The translations under genes were made by a program, and so were the position numbers. The notes below the pieces were generated by a model, which searched no databases, was not told the DNA's origin, and saw only the letters and a list, made by a program, of their open reading frames with translations. 64,000 nucleotides of DNA, taken from an uncultured Collinsella sp. Lineage in GTDB: Bacteria; Actinomycetota; Coriobacteriia; Coriobacteriales; Coriobacteriaceae. Shown here piece by piece: positions 17,844 to 25,539 of this stretch. The stretch spans positions 1 through 64,000 of the forward strand of contig CABUNJ010000002.1 of assembly GCA_902492935.1 (NCBI GenBank), read 5' to 3'. Each line of letters starts with the position of its first letter. The stretch's first letter is position 1.

Positions 17844-18281
17844 GTGTTAAGCGTCTACTTTGGCGATATGCCAGAAGCGATTTACAACACAGCGACATAT
17901 TTCAAAAACTCTTACCGGTCTACTTGGATTACGGATCCCTATGCAGTCTCGATAATTAAAGATGTCGATCGATCGGATGTTGTCTCCGAAAACGTCATCG
18001 AAAGCCCCGTGCTTGGATCCATCTCCCCGCTCCAGCTTTCTGGTGGCGTGAAAACGCTGCTGCTTATGAGATTTGATCGTAAGCATATTTTTAACGCCTC
18101 TACCTGTGGTGACAACTGTGCCAAGTGGATTCTTGACATGGCGAAAGACCGCAAGCTCGTTGTGAATCTCTATCATGTGATGGACTTTGGTCGCGAGGAT
18201 TTTAAAATTAAAGTCGTGAATAGCGGCCGAATCGTTCACAACATGGCCGAATTGATTCACGAGTCGATTCCGTATCTGTAG
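17844..18281 (+). CDS. DUF4869-like protein of unknown function
   Basis: 145 residues from GTG 17844, chosen because GGGAG at 17834-17838 is correctly spaced; TTG 17832 and GTG 17838 are less likely. The order of blocks (LSVYFGDMPEAIYNT, YFKNSY, WITDPYA, IKDVD, ESPVLG, LSGGVKTLLLM, FNASTCGDNCAKWI, HVMDFGREDF, IVHNMAEL) matches my memory of the DUF4869 family in Firmicutes and Actinobacteria. No signal peptide, membrane helix or known catalytic motif is evident; two Cys in CGDNC could bind metal. It is 9 bp upstream of a P-loop NTPase gene, suggesting the two act together. The pair lies between rfbA and rfbB but shares neither their base composition nor a function. Confidence 0.7.
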   Translation: MLSVYFGDMPEAIYNTATYFKNSYRSTWITDPYAVSIIKDVDRSDVVSENVIESPVLGSISPLQLSGGVKTLLLMRFDRKHIFNASTCGDNCAKWILDMAKDRKLVVNLYHVMDFGREDFKIKVVNSGRIVHNMAELIHESIPYL

Positions 18282-18290
18282 GTACTGCTT

Positions 18291-19265
18291 ATGAACGGTT
18301 CGCATCTCGTTAAGATTTCCCGCCGCAGGGGAACTAAGTACACATTTACCATCAAGCGGAACATCACTATTGTGCGTGGCGATAGTGGCACGGGTAAGAC
18401 GACACTGTTTGACATGGTCGCAGACTACATGCGAACGGGCGAGCAGTCGGGTGTCTCCTTGCAATGCGATTGTCCCTGTGTCGCCCTGACCGATTATGAT
18501 TGGCGAAACCAGCTTTCGTCCGTTCATGACTCGATTGTATTTGTCGATGAGGGCTTAAAAGAGATCCATTCTGATGAGTTTGCCCATCATGTGCTGTATT
18601 CCTCGAATTATTTCGTGCTGATCTCAAGGGCTGATTTCCCCAATCTTCCGTATAGCGTGGATGAGATTTACAAGATTAAGACGAGCGGAAAATACCATTC
18701 CTTCGTCCCTGTTTATCAAGATCGCGGAAATCATCGTTATGCTATTTCCCGATCAGCGCCAAAACAGGACTTTTCTATCCTTCTATGCGAGGACAGTAAG
18801 TCTGGTTTCCAGTTCTTTGAACGGCATTTCGCTGATAGTGAGCTTACCTGTGCTTCGGCCATGACGAACAGCGCGATTTTGAGCTGGTTGGATCAGCATT
18901 TCGACGATCGCGTATTTGTTGTCGCGGACGGAGCGGCATTTGGGTGCTATGCGGATCGCGTCCTTAAGCTGCAAGACATTCATCGCGATACTGTTACGGT
19001 TTGTCTTCCCGAGTCATTCGAGTGGCTTCTACTGAGCTCTGGCGTAATTTCAGGGTTAGATGTTAAGGCGGTTTTGGAAACCCCAGAAGCCTTTGTAAAC
19101 AGTGAGAAGTTTAAAAGCTGGGAAGACTTCTTCTATAAGTACTTACGCGATAAAACTGGGAATTCGGTCTTCCGGTACGACAAAGACTGCATTCCGGAGG
19201 CGTTTTGTAGGGGAAGTAATTCTGCGAAGGTCATGGCTCTTATCGCATGCCGAAATGTCCGATAG
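18291..19265 (+). CDS. P-loop NTPase-like protein paired with the DUF4869 gene
   Basis: 324 residues. Walker A is GDSGTGKTT at 30-38; Walker B is SIVFVDEGL with Asp86-Glu87. The region after residue 150 (DFSILLCEDSKSGFQFFERHF onwards) looks like a second Rossmann-like or nuclease-like alpha/beta domain that I do not recognise. No helicase, ABC signature, AAA arginine-finger or membrane segment was identified. The start has only a weak upstream TAGGT. Tight linkage (9 bp) to the DUF4869 gene indicates a functional pair. Possible roles include stress or defence signalling or regulation of a cellular process. None is supported beyond architecture and I assign no function. Confidence 0.7.
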   Translation: MNGSHLVKISRRRGTKYTFTIKRNITIVRGDSGTGKTTLFDMVADYMRTGEQSGVSLQCDCPCVALTDYDWRNQLSSVHDSIVFVDEGLKEIHSDEFAHHVLYSSNYFVLISRADFPNLPYSVDEIYKIKTSGKYHSFVPVYQDRGNHRYAISRSAPKQDFSILLCEDSKSGFQFFERHFADSELTCASAMTNSAILSWLDQHFDDRVFVVADGAAFGCYADRVLKLQDIHRDTVTVCLPESFEWLLLSSGVISGLDVKAVLETPEAFVNSEKFKSWEDFFYKYLRDKTGNSVFRYDKDCIPEAFCRGSNSAKVMALIACRNVR

Positions 19266-19340
19266 TTTTGTTGAATAGTGTCGCGGCGTCACTTCCTGCG
19301 GCATACTAAAGAAGCTGTACTTGCTTCAGATTGGATTTTC

Positions 19341-20360
19341 ATGTCTGAGATTTTTGAACCTAAGAACATCATCGTCACGGGCGGTTGCGGCTTCATCGGC
19401 AGCAACTTCGTGCACTACGTGGTGAAGAACCACCCGGGCGTCCACGTGACCGTCCTGGACAAGCTGACCTACGCCGGCAACCCCGAGAACATCGCGGGGC
19501 TGCCCGAGGACAGGGTCGAGCTCGTCGTCGGTGACATCTGCGACGCGGAGCTGCTCGATAGGATCGTCCCCGGCCACGACGCGATCGTGCACTACGCCGC
19601 AGAGAGCCACAACGACAACTCCATCGCCGACCCGGAGCCGTTCTTGCGCACCAACGTGGAGGGCACCTTCCGCCTGCTGGAGGCCGTCCGCAAATATGGC
19701 GTCCGCTACCACCATGTCTCCACCGACGAGGTCTACGGCGACCTGGCGCTCGACGACCCGGCGAAGTTCACCGAGGAGACGCCGTACCACCCGAGCAGCC
19801 CGTACTCGAGCACCAAGGCGTCCTCCGACATGCTCGTGCGCGCCTGGACGCGCACCTACGGCCTGCGCACCACGATCTCCAACTGCTCCAACAACTACGG
19901 CCCCTACCAGCACGTGGAGAAGTTCATCCCCAGGCAGATCACCAACATCATCGACGGCGTGCGCCCCAAGCTCTACGGAAAGGGCGAGAACGTCCGCGAC
20001 TGGATCCACACCGAAGACCACTCCTCTGCCGTCTGGGACATCCTGACCCGCGGCCGCATGGGGGAGACCTACCTCATCGGCGCCGACGGCGAGAGGGACA
20101 ACATCACGGTCCTGCGCATGATTCTCGAGGCGATGGGAAAGGACCCCGAGGACTTCGACTGGGTCGCCGACCGCCCCGGCCACGACCGCCGCTACGCCAT
20201 CGACTCCACCAAGCTCCAGCGCGAGCTCGGCTGGAGGCCGGCCCACACCGACTTCGCCGAGGGGCTCAAGGCCACCATCGACTGGTACGTGGAGAACGAG
20301 TCCTGGTGGCGCCCGGCCAAGGAGGCCACCGAGGCACGCTATCGCGCCCAGGGGCAGTAA
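19341..20360 (+). CDS. rfbB: dTDP-glucose 4,6-dehydratase
   Basis: 339 residues. It converts dTDP-glucose to dTDP-4-keto-6-deoxyglucose with bound NAD. IIVTGGCGFIGSNFVHY is the Rossmann glycine motif, HVSTDEVYGDL carries the catalytic Asp-Glu pair, and SPYSSTKASSD holds the YxxxK. ATG 19341 is chosen over an upstream in-frame codon at 19278, which would extend into the spacer without homology. No strong Shine-Dalgarno is visible. Base composition again is G/C-rich like rfbA and unlike the cassette just upstream. Confidence 0.96.
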   Translation: MSEIFEPKNIIVTGGCGFIGSNFVHYVVKNHPGVHVTVLDKLTYAGNPENIAGLPEDRVELVVGDICDAELLDRIVPGHDAIVHYAAESHNDNSIADPEPFLRTNVEGTFRLLEAVRKYGVRYHHVSTDEVYGDLALDDPAKFTEETPYHPSSPYSSTKASSDMLVRAWTRTYGLRTTISNCSNNYGPYQHVEKFIPRQITNIIDGVRPKLYGKGENVRDWIHTEDHSSAVWDILTRGRMGETYLIGADGERDNITVLRMILEAMGKDPEDFDWVADRPGHDRRYAIDSTKLQRELGWRPAHTDFAEGLKATIDWYVENESWWRPAKEATEARYRAQGQ

Positions 20361-20386
20361 GACCGCATCCCGGCGAACCGCACCGC

Positions 20387-20447
20387 GGGGCGCCCGCGCG
20401 GGGCCGCAGGGCATGGGGATGATCCTGCGTCCCCGCGCGGGCGCCCC
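20387..20447 (+). promoter_or_regulatory. Very stable GC-rich hairpin between rfbB and rfbCD
   Basis: GGGGCGCCCGCGCGGGG (20387-20403) is perfectly complementary to 20431-20447. Inside it CGCAGG (20405-20410) pairs with CCTGCG (20424-20429), leaving a 13-nt loop. No T-tract follows (GGTTATCC), so it is not a standard terminator. It may protect the rfbB mRNA end, attenuate rfbCD or be a repeat element. Confidence 0.6.
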
Positions 20448-20483
20448 CGGTTATCCAACCTCTTCGATAGGAGCTTTTCCCAC

Positions 20484-21938
20484 ATGGCAGACATCGCATT
20501 CGAGAAGGACCTCTCCGTCGCCGAGACCGGCATCGAGGGCCTCAAGGTCGTCGACCTCGCCGTCCACGGCGACTCGCGCGGCTGGTTCAAGGAGAACTGG
20601 CAGCGCGCCAAGATGACCGCCCTGGGCATCCCGGACCTAAAGGTCGTCCAGAACAACATCTCCTACAACGACAAGAAGGGCGTCACGCGCGGCATCCACG
20701 CCGAGCCCTGGGACAAGTTCATCTCCGTGGCCCGCGGCAGCGTCTTCGGCGCCTGGGTGGACCTTCGCGAGGGCAGCGCCACCTACGGCAAGGTGTTCAC
20801 CTGCACCCTGGACCCGTCCAAGGCCATCTACGTCCCGCGCGGCGTGGGCAACTCCTTCCAGGCGCTGGAGGACGGCACCGCCTACACCTACCTGGTGGAC
20901 GCCCACTGGTCGCTGGAGCTCAAGAGGACGTACACCTTCGTGAACCTCGCCGATCCGGAGCTCGCCATCGAGTGGCCCATCCCGCTGGACCAGGCCACCG
21001 TCTCCGAGGCGGACAAAAACCACCCGATGCTCAAAGACGTCGTCCCCATGGCGCCCAGGCGCACCCTCGTCACCGGCTGCAACGGCCAGCTGGGCCGCGC
21101 GGTGCGCAAACTTGCGGAGGAGCGTGGCGTCGCCAAGGACTTCGACTTCTGCGACATCGACACCTTCGACATGTCCGACCCGGACGCCTACTCCAAATAC
21201 GACTGGTCGCTCTACGGCACCGTGATCAACTGCGGCGCCTACACGGCCGTGGATAAAGCGGAGACCCCCGAGGGCCGTGTCATCGCCTGGAAGGCCAACG
21301 CGACCGGCCCCGCCCTCCTCGCCCGCACCTGTGCCGAGCATGGGATCACCCTCGTGCACGTGTCCTCCGACTACGTCTTCGACGGCACCGCCGAGGTGCA
21401 TGACGAGGACGAGCCCCTCAGCCCGCTGTCCGTCTACGGCCAGACCAAGGCCGCCGGCGACATCGCCGTGGCCGGCTGCCCGCGCCACTACATCATGCGC
21501 AGCTCCTGGGTCATCGGCGAGGGGCACAACTTCGTCAAGACCATGAAGGCGCTCTCCGACCGCGTCGCCGACCCGGAGGATAAGCTGGACAAGGTCACCG
21601 TCGTGGACGACCAGCTGGGCCGCCTGACCTTCACGCGCGATATGGCGCAGGCCATCTTCCACGTGCTGGGGGCGCACGCGCCCTACGGCACCTACGACTG
21701 CACCGGCTCCGGCGCGGTCAGGTCCTGGGCCGACATCGCCCGCGCCGTCTTCGAGGCCGCCAACGGCAACGGCGAGAAGGTCGTGCCGGTTTCGACTGCC
21801 GACTACTACGTCGGCGCCGAGGGGCCCGTCGCCCCGCGCCCGGTCCACTCCGCGCTCGACCTGTCCAAGCTCGAGTCGGTCGGGTTCCACATGCCCGACT
21901 GGGAGGAAGAGCTAGGGGAGTACCTCAAGACGCTCTAG
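20484..21938 (+). CDS. rfbCD: Fused dTDP-4-dehydrorhamnose 3,5-epimerase / dTDP-4-dehydrorhamnose reductase
   Basis: 484 residues joining two enzymes that finish dTDP-L-rhamnose. Residues about 1-190 are RmlC-like: SRGWFKENW, RGIHAEPWDKF with the catalytic-region His, and YVPRGVGNSFQ. Residues about 195-484 are RmlD-like: LVTGCNGQLGRAV NADPH motif, HVSSDYVFDG and VYGQTKAAGD with YxxxK. The RmlC segment reads HAEPWDK where many RmlC proteins have HxQ, a family-level variation. Such fusions are known in bifidobacteria and coriobacteria. It is preceded by a strong hairpin and followed by a bidirectional terminator. Confidence 0.95.
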   Translation: MADIAFEKDLSVAETGIEGLKVVDLAVHGDSRGWFKENWQRAKMTALGIPDLKVVQNNISYNDKKGVTRGIHAEPWDKFISVARGSVFGAWVDLREGSATYGKVFTCTLDPSKAIYVPRGVGNSFQALEDGTAYTYLVDAHWSLELKRTYTFVNLADPELAIEWPIPLDQATVSEADKNHPMLKDVVPMAPRRTLVTGCNGQLGRAVRKLAEERGVAKDFDFCDIDTFDMSDPDAYSKYDWSLYGTVINCGAYTAVDKAETPEGRVIAWKANATGPALLARTCAEHGITLVHVSSDYVFDGTAEVHDEDEPLSPLSVYGQTKAAGDIAVAGCPRHYIMRSSWVIGEGHNFVKTMKALSDRVADPEDKLDKVTVVDDQLGRLTFTRDMAQAIFHVLGAHAPYGTYDCTGSGAVRSWADIARAVFEAANGNGEKVVPVSTADYYVGAEGPVAPRPVHSALDLSKLESVGFHMPDWEEELGEYLKTL

Positions 21939-21963
21939 TCGCCGCTATTGAATTGACGAGAGT

Positions 21964-21995
21964 AAAAAAGCCGCCGTTCTTTAACGGCGGCTTTT
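21964..21995. terminator. Bidirectional terminator between rfbCD and the minus-strand GT2
   Basis: GCCGCCGTT (21970-21978) pairs with AACGGCGGC (21983-21991) around a 4-nt loop, flanked by an A-run at 21964-21969 and TTTT at 21992-21995. It therefore serves both converging genes. Confidence 0.9.
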
Positions 21996-22045
21996 CTTGT
22001 TGGTGGCTGTCTGCGCAGTGGTGCCAATAGTATTTTGCGGAAGAT

Positions 22046-23017
22046 CTACCTCTCGCTTGGCGTGGTGGCGGACCTGCCAGGCTGGTCGTCGTAGCCGTAT
22101 TTGCTGTACACATTGACCTCCCACTGTTTATTTTCGACCTTTGCCACGGAATCGAGGATGAATCCGGTCGCAAGGCTTAGGCCACAGAGGAACATAAACG
22201 ATGCAGCAAGCATGGCAGTGGGGAAACGCGGGACCAGGCCGGTCTGAAAGTACTCGACAACGATGGGCATTCCCAGGGCGAGGCCGATCACCGCAAACAG
22301 AAGCGCGACGAGACTGAAGAACTTCAGCGGGCGGTAGTCCTTGAACAGCGTGCCGATCATCGCAACGACTTTAATGCCGTCGCTCACGGTATTGAGCTTG
22401 GACTCGGAACCTTCCGGACGGTCGCGGTACTCGATGGGCACATCTTTGATGCGCCAGCGGTGGTCGACGGCGTGGATCGAGAGCTCGGTTTCGATCTGGA
22501 AGCCCTCGGAAAGCACAGGGAAGGTTTTAACGAACGGGCGGCTCATGGCGCGGTAACCGGTCATGACGTCATCGAAACTGTAGCCATAGATCCACTTGAT
22601 CATGGCGCGGACCAGATTATTGCCAAAGCCGTGGAAGGCACGCTTGTTCTCCTCGGCGTAGGTGCCGTTGGAAAGGCGATCGCCTACGGTCATGTCGGCC
22701 GTGCCGTTAAGGATGGGCTCGCAGAGGGCCTTGGCCGCCTCGGCGGGGTAGGTGTCGTCGCCGTCGACCATCAGGTAGCAATCGGCGTCGATATCGCGAA
22801 ACATCTGGCGGCACACGTTGCCCTTTCCCTGACGGGGTTCAAAGCGGACCGTGGCGCCGTGCTCGGTGGCGATGCGTGAGGTATCGTCCGACGAGTTGTT
22901 GTCATAGACATAGACCGTCGCCTGCGGGAGCTCGCGGTGAAAGTCGTCGACGACCTTACCGATCGTGAGCGCTTCGTTGTAGCAGGGGATGATGACGGCG
23001 ATGGATTCAGAATTCAC
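22046..23017 (-). CDS. Membrane-anchored GT2 (polyprenyl-phosphate glycosyltransferase-like)
   Basis: 323 residues. AVIIPCYNEALTIGKVV, VYDNNSSDDTS and the DxD in MVDGDDTYPAEA place it in GT2; the TGYRAMSRPFVKTFPV block is common to DPM/ArnC-like and bactoprenol-linked transferases. Two hydrophobic helices near residues 230-250 and 265-290 anchor the C-terminus. It is transcribed divergently from the ABC exporter and convergently to rfbCD. It probably loads a sugar onto a polyprenyl phosphate for wall-polysaccharide decoration. The 160-bp divergent region (23018-23177) should hold both promoters; TATACT at 23133-23138 is a possible -10 for the exporter, without a good -35. Confidence 0.87.
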   Translation of the reverse strand: MNSESIAVIIPCYNEALTIGKVVDDFHRELPQATVYVYDNNSSDDTSRIATEHGATVRFEPRQGKGNVCRQMFRDIDADCYLMVDGDDTYPAEAAKALCEPILNGTADMTVGDRLSNGTYAEENKRAFHGFGNNLVRAMIKWIYGYSFDDVMTGYRAMSRPFVKTFPVLSEGFQIETELSIHAVDHRWRIKDVPIEYRDRPEGSESKLNTVSDGIKVVAMIGTLFKDYRPLKFFSLVALLFAVIGLALGMPIVVEYFQTGLVPRFPTAMLAASFMFLCGLSLATGFILDSVAKVENKQWEVNVYSKYGYDDQPGRSATTPSER

Positions 23018-23177
23018 TCAATGCTCCTTACACATTCATTCCTTGAAAGTATAGCCGTTTGCGTCTGACATCCTTAGATGTGGGTTAGTTCTCCAGTTTT
23101 GCTGCGCGAATCTTTTGCGGGGCCGTCGGGTCTATACTGTTCGTTTGTCAACGATTACGAGTAAAGGAGTTGCATCC

Positions 23178-24023
23178 GTGTCGGATCAGACAAAGCAACA
23201 AGAAACTCGCAGTCTGCCTGCGACGTTTGCTAAGAACGAGTTTGAGAAGGACGCGTTTATCCTTCGTCAGCTGGTTACCAAGGATTTTAAGATCAAGTAT
23301 CGCCGTAGCGTTCTGGGCGTCGCATGGTCGGTGCTCAACCCGCTGCTGATGATGATCGTCATGGCTATCGTGTTCTCGACGATTTTCGCCCAGGGCCGCA
23401 ATGGCTCGATTACGCCCGAAATGTATCCGCTGTATTTGATCGTAGGTAACGTTACCTTTGCCGTCATGTCCGAGTCTACGAACCAGGCGCTGACGTCGAT
23501 TGTGGGTGCGGCTCCGCTGCTCAAGAAGGTTAAGGTACACCGCTGGGTCTTCCCGGTGCAGAAGGTGCTTTTCTCGCTGGTCAACTTTGCCTTCTCGCTT
23601 GTCGCCGTCGCCATCGTTATGCTGTGGTTCCGCGTCATGCCTTCTTGGCACCTGATTCTGCTGCCGGTCTGCCTGCTGCTGCTTATGTGCTTCTGCATGG
23701 GCCTGGGCATGATGCTCTCTGCCCTTACGGTTTTCTTCCGCGATGTCATGCATCTGTGGAGTGTTGTCATCACGGCGTGGACTTACATCACGCCTATTTT
23801 CTGGACGACTGACTTTGTTGCGCAAATGCCGCATCTCGTGCGCATTCTGGTCTATGCGAACCCCATGTATAACTATCTGCAGTTTATGCGCGATATCTTT
23901 CTGTTCCAGACCACGCCCTCGCTTTTGACGTTTGGTATGTGCGTCGCTTGGGCGGTTCTTGCGCTTGCTATTGGCTACACCGTGTTCCATAAGTCCGAGC
24001 GCAAGTTCATCCTCTACATCTAA
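23178..24023 (+). CDS. wzm: ABC polysaccharide exporter, permease subunit (Wzm/TagG/RgpC-like)
   Basis: 281 residues with six predicted membrane helices. The N-terminal amphipathic region ILRQLVTKDFKIKYRRSVLG followed by AWSVLNPLLMMIVM is the hallmark of the ABC-2 polysaccharide/teichoic-acid exporter permease. GTG 23178 with AAGGAG at 23164-23169 is preferred to the longer frame from 23115. It pairs with the ATPase gene 11 bp downstream. It would export an undecaprenyl-linked polysaccharide, plausibly a rhamnan given the nearby rfb genes. Confidence 0.92.
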   Translation: MSDQTKQQETRSLPATFAKNEFEKDAFILRQLVTKDFKIKYRRSVLGVAWSVLNPLLMMIVMAIVFSTIFAQGRNGSITPEMYPLYLIVGNVTFAVMSESTNQALTSIVGAAPLLKKVKVHRWVFPVQKVLFSLVNFAFSLVAVAIVMLWFRVMPSWHLILLPVCLLLLMCFCMGLGMMLSALTVFFRDVMHLWSVVITAWTYITPIFWTTDFVAQMPHLVRILVYANPMYNYLQFMRDIFLFQTTPSLLTFGMCVAWAVLALAIGYTVFHKSERKFILYI

Positions 24024-24034
24024 GGAGTGCTGTG

Positions 24035-24802
24035 ATGACTGAATCTGTTGTTGATTACAGCGAGCAGCCTCTGGCTGTCGAGGTCGACGACGTCACCATG
24101 ATCTTTAACATGGCGTCCGAGTCGCTGACCAACCTCAAGGAGTACTTCATCAAGCTTGCCAAGCACGAGTTGTTCTTTGAGGAGTTTAGGGCGCTCAAGC
24201 ATATCTCGTTTGATATTCATCGTGGCGAAGTTGTCGGTTTGGTTGGCACCAATGGCTCCGGCAAGTCTACGATGCTCAAGATTATCGCTGGCGTGCTTGA
24301 GCCTAGCGAGGGCAGCGTTAAGGTGCACGGTAACATCGCGCCGCTGATTGAGCTTGGCGCCGGTTTTGACCCCGAGCTGACCGCCCGCGAGAACATCTAC
24401 CTGAACGGCGCTCTGCTCGGCTATACCAAGGAGTTCATCGACGCCAATTTTGACGGCATTATTGAGTTCGCTGAGCTGCAGAATTTTGTCGATATGCCGC
24501 TTAAGAACTTCTCTTCAGGCATGGTGGCGCGTATCGCCTTTGCAATCGCGACGATTACCGAGCCCGATATTCTGATCGTTGACGAGACGCTGTCCGTCGG
24601 TGACGTGTTTTTCCAGCAGAAGTGCGAGGACCGCATCCAGCACTTTATCCAGAGCGGCGACGTGACGGTTCTGTTCGTTTCGCACTCCATGGAGCAGGTT
24701 GAGCGCATCTGCCAGCGTGCCGTTTGGATTGAGAAGGGTGACCTTCGCATGGACGGCCCGGTCGTTGAGGTCTGCAAGGCGTACCGCGAGCAGTTCAACT
24801 AG
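24035..24802 (+). CDS. wzt: ABC polysaccharide exporter, ATPase subunit (Wzt/TagH/RgpD-like)
   Basis: 255 residues. Walker A VGTNGSGKST, signature FSSGM, Walker B ILIVDETLSVGD and the switch His in VSHSMEQ are all present. The N-terminal insertion (FNMASESLTNLKEYF) is typical of Wzt/TagH-type polysaccharide ATPases. There is no C-terminal sugar-binding domain, unlike Wzt of E. coli O8/O9a, so chain-end recognition is not expected here. AAGGAG at 24022-24027 fits ATG 24035 better than GTG 24032. Confidence 0.93.
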   Translation: MTESVVDYSEQPLAVEVDDVTMIFNMASESLTNLKEYFIKLAKHELFFEEFRALKHISFDIHRGEVVGLVGTNGSGKSTMLKIIAGVLEPSEGSVKVHGNIAPLIELGAGFDPELTARENIYLNGALLGYTKEFIDANFDGIIEFAELQNFVDMPLKNFSSGMVARIAFAIATITEPDILIVDETLSVGDVFFQQKCEDRIQHFIQSGDVTVLFVSHSMEQVERICQRAVWIEKGDLRMDGPVVEVCKAYREQFN

Positions 24803-24804
24803 GT

Positions 24805-24810
24805 TATAAT
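24805..24810 (+). promoter_or_regulatory. Possible -10 element upstream of tRNA-Arg(UCU)
   Basis: A perfect TATAAT lies just after wzt and 46 nt before the tRNA. No convincing -35 is seen at the right distance, so this is a weak call. Confidence 0.3.
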
Positions 24811-24856
24811 TACTTGCGCCTGACAGACTTGCGCTTGCTTGGGCGTGCGGTTATTT

Positions 24857-24933
24857 GCTCCATTAGCTCAGTTGGATAGAGCAGGGGACTTCTAATCCCA
24901 AGGTCGACGGTTCGAATCCGCCATGGAGCACCA
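24857..24933 (+). tRNA. tRNA-Arg (anticodon UCU)
   Basis: A 77-nt cloverleaf including encoded CCA. Acceptor GCTCCAT pairs with ATGGAGC; D-stem GCTC/GAGC; anticodon loop CTTCTAA gives UCU, reading AGA; T-loop TTCGAAT. Two non-Watson-Crick oppositions are seen (G27-A43 in the anticodon stem and A50-C64 in the T-stem). A terminator follows directly. Confidence 0.93.
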
Positions 24934-24942
24934 TCGTTTATT

Positions 24943-24976
24943 AAGCCCGGACCGCTAGGTGGTCTGGGCTTTTTTC
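24943..24976 (+). terminator. Intrinsic terminator after tRNA-Arg(UCU)
   Basis: AAGCCCGGACC (24943-24953) pairs with GGTCTGGGCTT (24961-24971), one wobble, followed by a T-run. Confidence 0.88.
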
Positions 24977-25037
24977 ATCTTGTGTGCTGCTGGAGCCGAG
25001 CGCGAGCAAGCCGCTGCTGTTTGTTGGGGTTGGCATT

Positions 25038-25475
25038 TTACTTTTCGAGATACTCCCTCAGCAGCTCCAGCGCGTGTGCGTAGCCCTGCAGGCCCTCGCC
25101 GGTGATGGTGGCGAAGCAGGCTAGGCGTGCATAGCTCACCTGGCGGAAGTCCTCGCGGGTCTCGACGGCACTGATGTGGACCTCCACAGCCGGGATGGCG
25201 ACGGCTTTGAGCGCGTCCAGGATGGCCACGCTTGTGTGCGTGTAGGCGGCCGGGTTGATGACGATGCCGTCGACCTTTCCGTAAGCCTCCTGGATCTTGT
25301 CGACGATGCTGCCCTCGTGGTTAGACTGGAAGACCTCGATCTCGTCGAAGCCCTGTGCGGCACCCGCTTCCTGGCAGATCTGCACTAAGCGATCGTAGTT
25401 GTCGCTGCCGTAGATGCCTGGCTCGCGAATGCCGAGCATGTTGAGGTTGGGGCCGTTGATGACGAGTGCTTTCAT
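25038..25475 (-). CDS. aroQ: 3-dehydroquinate dehydratase, type II
   Basis: 145 residues, a usual type II length. It dehydrates 3-dehydroquinate to 3-dehydroshikimate. NGPNLNMLGIREPGIYG with the catalytic Tyr, NPAAYTHTSVA and EVHISAVETREDFR are the family blocks. In the last block Ala stands where most members have Asn (HxSN), a substrate-contact position worth noting. ATG at 25475 with AAAGGA upstream is chosen over longer frames that run through an upstream hairpin. It is the last gene of the minus-strand aromatic operon. Confidence 0.95.
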   Translation of the reverse strand: MKALVINGPNLNMLGIREPGIYGSDNYDRLVQICQEAGAAQGFDEIEVFQSNHEGSIVDKIQEAYGKVDGIVINPAAYTHTSVAILDALKAVAIPAVEVHISAVETREDFRQVSYARLACFATITGEGLQGYAHALELLREYLEK

Positions 25476-25498
25476 GGTTGCTTCCTTTGTAGTCGAGA

Positions 25499-25535
25499 AA
25501 CCACCACAAAGGTGCCTGTCTCCTTTGTGGTGGTT
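25499..25535 (-). repeat. Perfect 14-bp inverted repeat between aroEK and aroQ
   Basis: AACCACCACAAAGG (25499-25512) and CCTTTGTGGTGGTT (25522-25535) flank a 9-nt loop. It sits in the 64-bp spacer of the operon with TTT after it on the minus strand, so it could attenuate aroQ expression. The palindromic design also resembles intergenic repeat units; only one copy was noticed in this window. Confidence 0.65.
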
Positions 25536-25539
25536 TTGG

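Noticed and set aside
24857..24933. tRNA-Arg(UCU) as an integration site for a mobile island
   Set aside because: No integrase, no repeated tRNA 3' end and no abrupt foreign segment beside it were seen.
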